This document shows positions 5,651 to 8,022 of a stretch of 8,022 bases of DNA, one piece after another. The translations under genes and the position numbers were made by a program. The notes under the pieces are model-generated. The model was not told where the DNA came from, made no database searches, and saw only the letters and a program-made list of their open reading frames with translations. This DNA comes from Pseudomonadota bacterium (GTDB lineage: Bacteria; Pseudomonadota; Alphaproteobacteria; Elsterales; Elsteraceae): assembly GCA_016195115.1 (NCBI GenBank), contig JACQAI010000690.1:1-8022 (forward strand). The letters run 5' to 3'. Each line of letters opens with the position of its first letter. Within the stretch, counting starts at the first letter, position 1.

Positions 5651-7072
5651 ATGAATCTCGCCTTCCTGGCAAACAAGCATCTCACAATGGCCCAGGCGCG
5701 CCTCGCCCACGCGTTGCAGGCCCGCGGCCATGGCGTGTTCTGGATTTCGCCGAGCCGGCGATGGTCCGCCTGGCTGGCCGCGCGGGGCTGGCCGCCCGAT
5801 CGCGTGCTCAATCTGCCGGATTTCGCCGCGCGCTGGCGGGCCATGACGCTGACCGACGCGCGCCAGGATCTCGGCGGGCTCGAACGTACCGACGGCCTGA
5901 CGATCGCCAACATCATCCTGATGGATCGCGTGCTGTGCCGGCAGCCGGAGCGTCTGGCATACGGCTTTCTCGCGGCGATCGCTCAAGCGATCCGATCGTT
6001 CCTGACCGAGCGGCGGATCGCGGCGTGCTTCGGCGAGGCCACCTGGGCTTGGGAGATCCTGACCGCGCTGGTGTGCCGCGACCTCGGTCGCGCCTGTCTC
6101 GCCGTCACGACGGTGCGGATTCCCACCGATCGCTTCGCCTTCTTCGTCTCGCCGGCCCACCAGATTTTCGAGCATCGACCCGCCACCGCGGCGGATCGCA
6201 CCTGGGCGACCGAATTCCTGGCCACGTATCGCGCCCGCCCGCAGCCGCCGAGCTATGCCCGCGGCCAACCCACGGCATTGCGCTTTCGCGGCTACTGGCT
6301 CGAAGAGCTGTGGCGCGGCCTGACGAAGCCGGCGGACAATCGCGATGATCTGACGATTTGGCCGCTGTCGGCCCGGATCGCCCATCGGCTGCGCCTCGCG
6401 ACCAATGCCGCGACGCTGCGCCTCGCCTCGCCGTTCGACCGCGCGCGCGATCTGCCCGCCGACCGGCGCTTCGTGCTGTTCTGCCTGCATCATCAACCCG
6501 AGGCGTCGATCGACGTGGTGGCCGCGCTGCACAGCGATCAGGCGGCCGCGATCGCGCGGCTGGCGCGGCTCCTGCCCGCGAGCCACGAGCTGTGGGTCAA
6601 GGAGCATGCCAACGGGCTCGGCGACCGGTCGCGCGCCTGGCTGCGTCGGCTGGCGCGGCTGCCGGGCGTGCGGCTGATCGATCCCGGCGACAGCACCTTC
6701 GCGCTGATCCGGCGCGCCGATCTGGTCGTGTCCCCGGCGGGTACCGTCGCCTACGAGGCCGCGCTGTTGGGCGCTCCGGCGGCCACGCTCGCCGATCTGT
6801 ATTTCACGCGGCTGATGTCATGTCACGGCGACCCGCTGACGTGGCCGCTCCGCCAAGTGCTTCGGACATCGTCGGCCGACGACCAATCACGTCTGGTGGA
6901 TTTCCTGGCTTGGCTGCATGCTCAGTCCTTCCCCGGCTTTCCCGATCGCCTGGCCGCAGATGCGATGCGCGGCGAGCTGGATCAGGCCAACCAGGACCTC
7001 GTGCTGGCCGGCTTCGAGCGGGTTCTCGGCGCGCTCGGCGAGCGTGCCGCGGCGATGGAGACGACGTCATGA
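5651..7072 (+). CDS. KpsS-like capsule polysaccharide biosynthesis protein (GT-B-type glycosyltransferase)
   Basis: A 473-residue cytoplasmic protein without signal or membrane segments. The N-terminal part starts like a GT-B Rossmann domain (MNLAFLANKHLTMAQARLA, then RGHGVFWIS). The C-terminal part carries signatures of the capsule-synthesis/KpsS family: FCLHHQPEAS (277-286), the basic/His motif ELWVKEHAN (313-321), LPGVRLIDPGDSTFALIRRA (337-356) and SPAGTVAYEAALLGAP (361-376), the usual phosphate-binding GT turn. Family members transfer Kdo or other sugars to a lipid or nascent polysaccharide; the donor and acceptor here cannot be told from sequence. The start ATG 5651 has no clear Shine-Dalgarno sequence. 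The stop TGA (7070-7072) overlaps the next start as ATGA, so it is probably translationally coupled to the 71-codon ORF. It is divergent from the barrel gene. Confidence 0.85.
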   Translation: MNLAFLANKHLTMAQARLAHALQARGHGVFWISPSRRWSAWLAARGWPPDRVLNLPDFAARWRAMTLTDARQDLGGLERTDGLTIANIILMDRVLCRQPERLAYGFLAAIAQAIRSFLTERRIAACFGEATWAWEILTALVCRDLGRACLAVTTVRIPTDRFAFFVSPAHQIFEHRPATAADRTWATEFLATYRARPQPPSYARGQPTALRFRGYWLEELWRGLTKPADNRDDLTIWPLSARIAHRLRLATNAATLRLASPFDRARDLPADRRFVLFCLHHQPEASIDVVAALHSDQAAAIARLARLLPASHELWVKEHANGLGDRSRAWLRRLARLPGVRLIDPGDSTFALIRRADLVVSPAGTVAYEAALLGAPAATLADLYFTRLMSCHGDPLTWPLRQVLRTSSADDQSRLVDFLAWLHAQSFPGFPDRLAADAMRGELDQANQDLVLAGFERVLGALGERAAAMETTS

Positions 7073-7284
7073 CGATGCGCGAGATGGCACCGGTCGGACG
7101 CGGGCCGACGATCGGCCGGCGCCGCCTGCTCGCCCTGCCGGGCGTGCTGCTCTGTTGCGCGGCGGTCTCGCGAGTGTCGCGCTCCCAAGCGGACGCGGCG
7201 CCGTTCTTTTCCGACGGCACCGGAATTCGAGACCGGGCAGACGCGCCCCGCCCTCGACAGGGTTCGGCTCAGCCCTGGAGGTAG
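7069..7284 (+). CDS. 71-residue Tat-signal-like ORF, possibly the truncated start of an exported protein
   Basis: Not recognised as a known family. It starts in an ATGA overlap with the KpsS-like gene and has GGAG (7057-7060) 8 nt upstream, so translation is plausible. Residues 15-33 read IGRRRLLALPGVLLCCAAV: a twin-arginine-like motif followed by a hydrophobic core. Possible cleavage is near QADAAPF (40-46), with CC at 29-30. After the signal only about 28 residues remain, rich in Arg, Asp and Pro and without obvious fold. The stop TAG (7282-7284) overlaps the end of the convergent substrate-binding protein gene by 16 bp. Either it is a tiny exported protein, or it is the remaining 5' end of a longer secreted enzyme gene cut off by a past rearrangement at about 7220-7270. 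The second reading seems somewhat more likely. A frameshift in this stretch is a third option. Confidence 0.5.
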   Translation: MTMREMAPVGRGPTIGRRRLLALPGVLLCCAAVSRVSRSQADAAPFFSDGTGIRDRADAPRPRQGSAQPWR

Positions 7285-8022
7285 CGGGCGACGTGCCGCT
7301 CGGCGTTCTGGATCGCCTCCTTTGGCGTCTGCCGGCCCGAGGCGGCGTCGGCGAACATCGTCACCACCACGAGGTCCGAGAGCGCCGCGCTGGCGGCGTA
7401 GCCAAGCCGACCCGGATAGGCGTAGCTCTTGGCGCGCCCAGCGGCGTCGCCGAATACCTTGCGCTTGGGATCCTCACGCCACACGGGGTTGTCATCGTAC
7501 GCCCGCAACGTGTGCGTGAGGTAACCGGCGGCGCTATGGAGCCATTCATCGTATTGCGGACGCTCCATCATGAACGCCATGAAGGCCTTCGCGGCTTTGG
7601 GGTATCGCGAGTGCTTGAACAGCATCATGGGATACATGACGTGGAACTCCGCGGGTTTGCCCGAGACACCCACCGGAAAGAAGGCGTGATCGACATCGAG
7701 CGCCAACGGATTCTTCTGAGCGGTCAGCTTGGCGTAGATCACGATCGGATTGTTGGTGCAGCCGACCGCGCCGGACAGAAAGGCGGCGTTGTTGTCCTTG
7801 TCGGTCCATGACAGGACACCATCCGCGAGGTGCGGGAACAGCTCGCGGGCGTAGTCGAGCGCGGCCAGGGTCTGCGGCCGATCGATGATGATTTGATTGC
7901 TCGAATCCAGCACACCGCCGCCGAACGCCCAGAGCAGCCAATAGCACCAGTTGTTGCCGTCGCTCGGCGCCTTGCCGAGGGCGAAACCCATAGGGTGGCC
8001 GGCCTGCTTCAATCGCTTGGCC
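7269..8022 (-). CDS. ABC transporter extracellular solute-binding protein (sugar type), C-terminal part
   Basis: C-terminal 251 or so residues of a family-1 (MalE/UgpB-like) periplasmic binding protein that delivers a sugar or similar solute to an inner-membrane ABC permease. Visible family features: AGHPMGFALGKAPSDGNNW, YWLLWAFGGGVLDSSNQ, TLAALDYARELFPHLADGVLSWTDKDNNAAFLSGAVGCTNN in successive stretches, FPVGVSGKPAEFHVMYP, FKHSRYPKAAKAFMAFMM and the C-terminal ASGRQTPKEAIQNAERH. The frame is open to the right edge (AKRL before KQAGHP), so the signal peptide and N-terminal lobe lie outside the window. The TTG at 8012 is an internal Leu codon, not a start. The gene is convergent with the polysaccharide unit and overlaps the 71-codon ORF by 16 bp. 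It is probably part of a separate transport operon. The ligand cannot be told from this part. Confidence 0.93.
   Translation of the reverse strand, partial: AKRLKQAGHPMGFALGKAPSDGNNWCYWLLWAFGGGVLDSSNQIIIDRPQTLAALDYARELFPHLADGVLSWTDKDNNAAFLSGAVGCTNNPIVIYAKLTAQKNPLALDVDHAFFPVGVSGKPAEFHVMYPMMLFKHSRYPKAAKAFMAFMMERPQYDEWLHSAAGYLTHTLRAYDDNPVWREDPKRKVFGDAAGRAKSYAYPGRLGYAASAALSDLVVVTMFADAASGRQTPKEAIQNAERHVARYLQG

Noticed and set aside
5522..6607. Minus-strand open frame of 361 codons opposite the KpsS-like gene
   Set aside because: It is antisense to recognised KpsS-family motifs and has no recognisable domain.
7249..7260. Small hairpin CCCT-CGAC-AGGG as a terminator between convergent units
   Set aside because: The stem is only 4 bp and there is no T-run on either side.
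6358..7284. Plus-strand frame of 308 codons overlapping the KpsS-like gene
   Set aside because: Only its last 216 bases (from ATG 7069) have an independent start and ribosome site; the earlier part is an out-of-frame shadow of the KpsS-like gene.

Overview
The window is GC-rich DNA whose coding content fits an alphaproteobacterium. The intergenic control region at about 2420-2700 is clearly more AT-rich than the genes. Most of the window (1-7284) is part of an exopolysaccharide/capsule synthesis and export locus. The right edge (7269-8022) is the end of a sugar-type ABC transporter substrate-binding protein gene and probably belongs to a different unit. The taxonomic statement is inference from composition and protein style; no rRNA, tRNA, mobile element, CRISPR array or phage gene was seen.

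Layout. Minus-strand unit 1 (2281 to 1) has a small stand-alone PAS/LOV-like protein gene, then, 27 bp later, a GumC/ExoP/Wzc-type chain-length regulator fused to a BY-tyrosine kinase, cut by the left edge. A 501-bp AT-rich divergent region (2282-2782) separates this from a plus-strand OmpR/PhoB-type response regulator (2783-3541). Converging on the regulator with a 20-bp gap is minus-strand unit 2 (5512 to 3562): an outer-membrane beta-barrel protein gene, then a Wza/GumB-type export lipoprotein gene whose apparent start overlaps it by 53 bp. A 138-bp divergent region (5513-5650) leads to plus-strand unit 3: a KpsS-like capsule/GT-B protein (5651-7072), then a 71-codon ORF (7069-7284) joined by an ATGA overlap. 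This ORF begins with a twin-arginine-like signal and stops soon after it. It runs tail to tail into the minus-strand substrate-binding protein gene.

How the parts may work together. The Wzz/BY-kinase protein (inner membrane), the OPX lipoprotein and the barrel protein (outer membrane) together look like the trans-envelope export path of a Wzx/Wzy-type polysaccharide. The KpsS-like protein would add or process a sugar. The PAS protein and the response regulator, divergent across one control region, look like local regulators. No histidine kinase is visible in the window. The most unusual point is the PAS protein. It carries the LOV framework but has lost the photoactive cysteine (Trp in its place) and the C-terminal flavin-contacting glutamine (Ser in its place), and it is encoded directly upstream of the polysaccharide tyrosine kinase.
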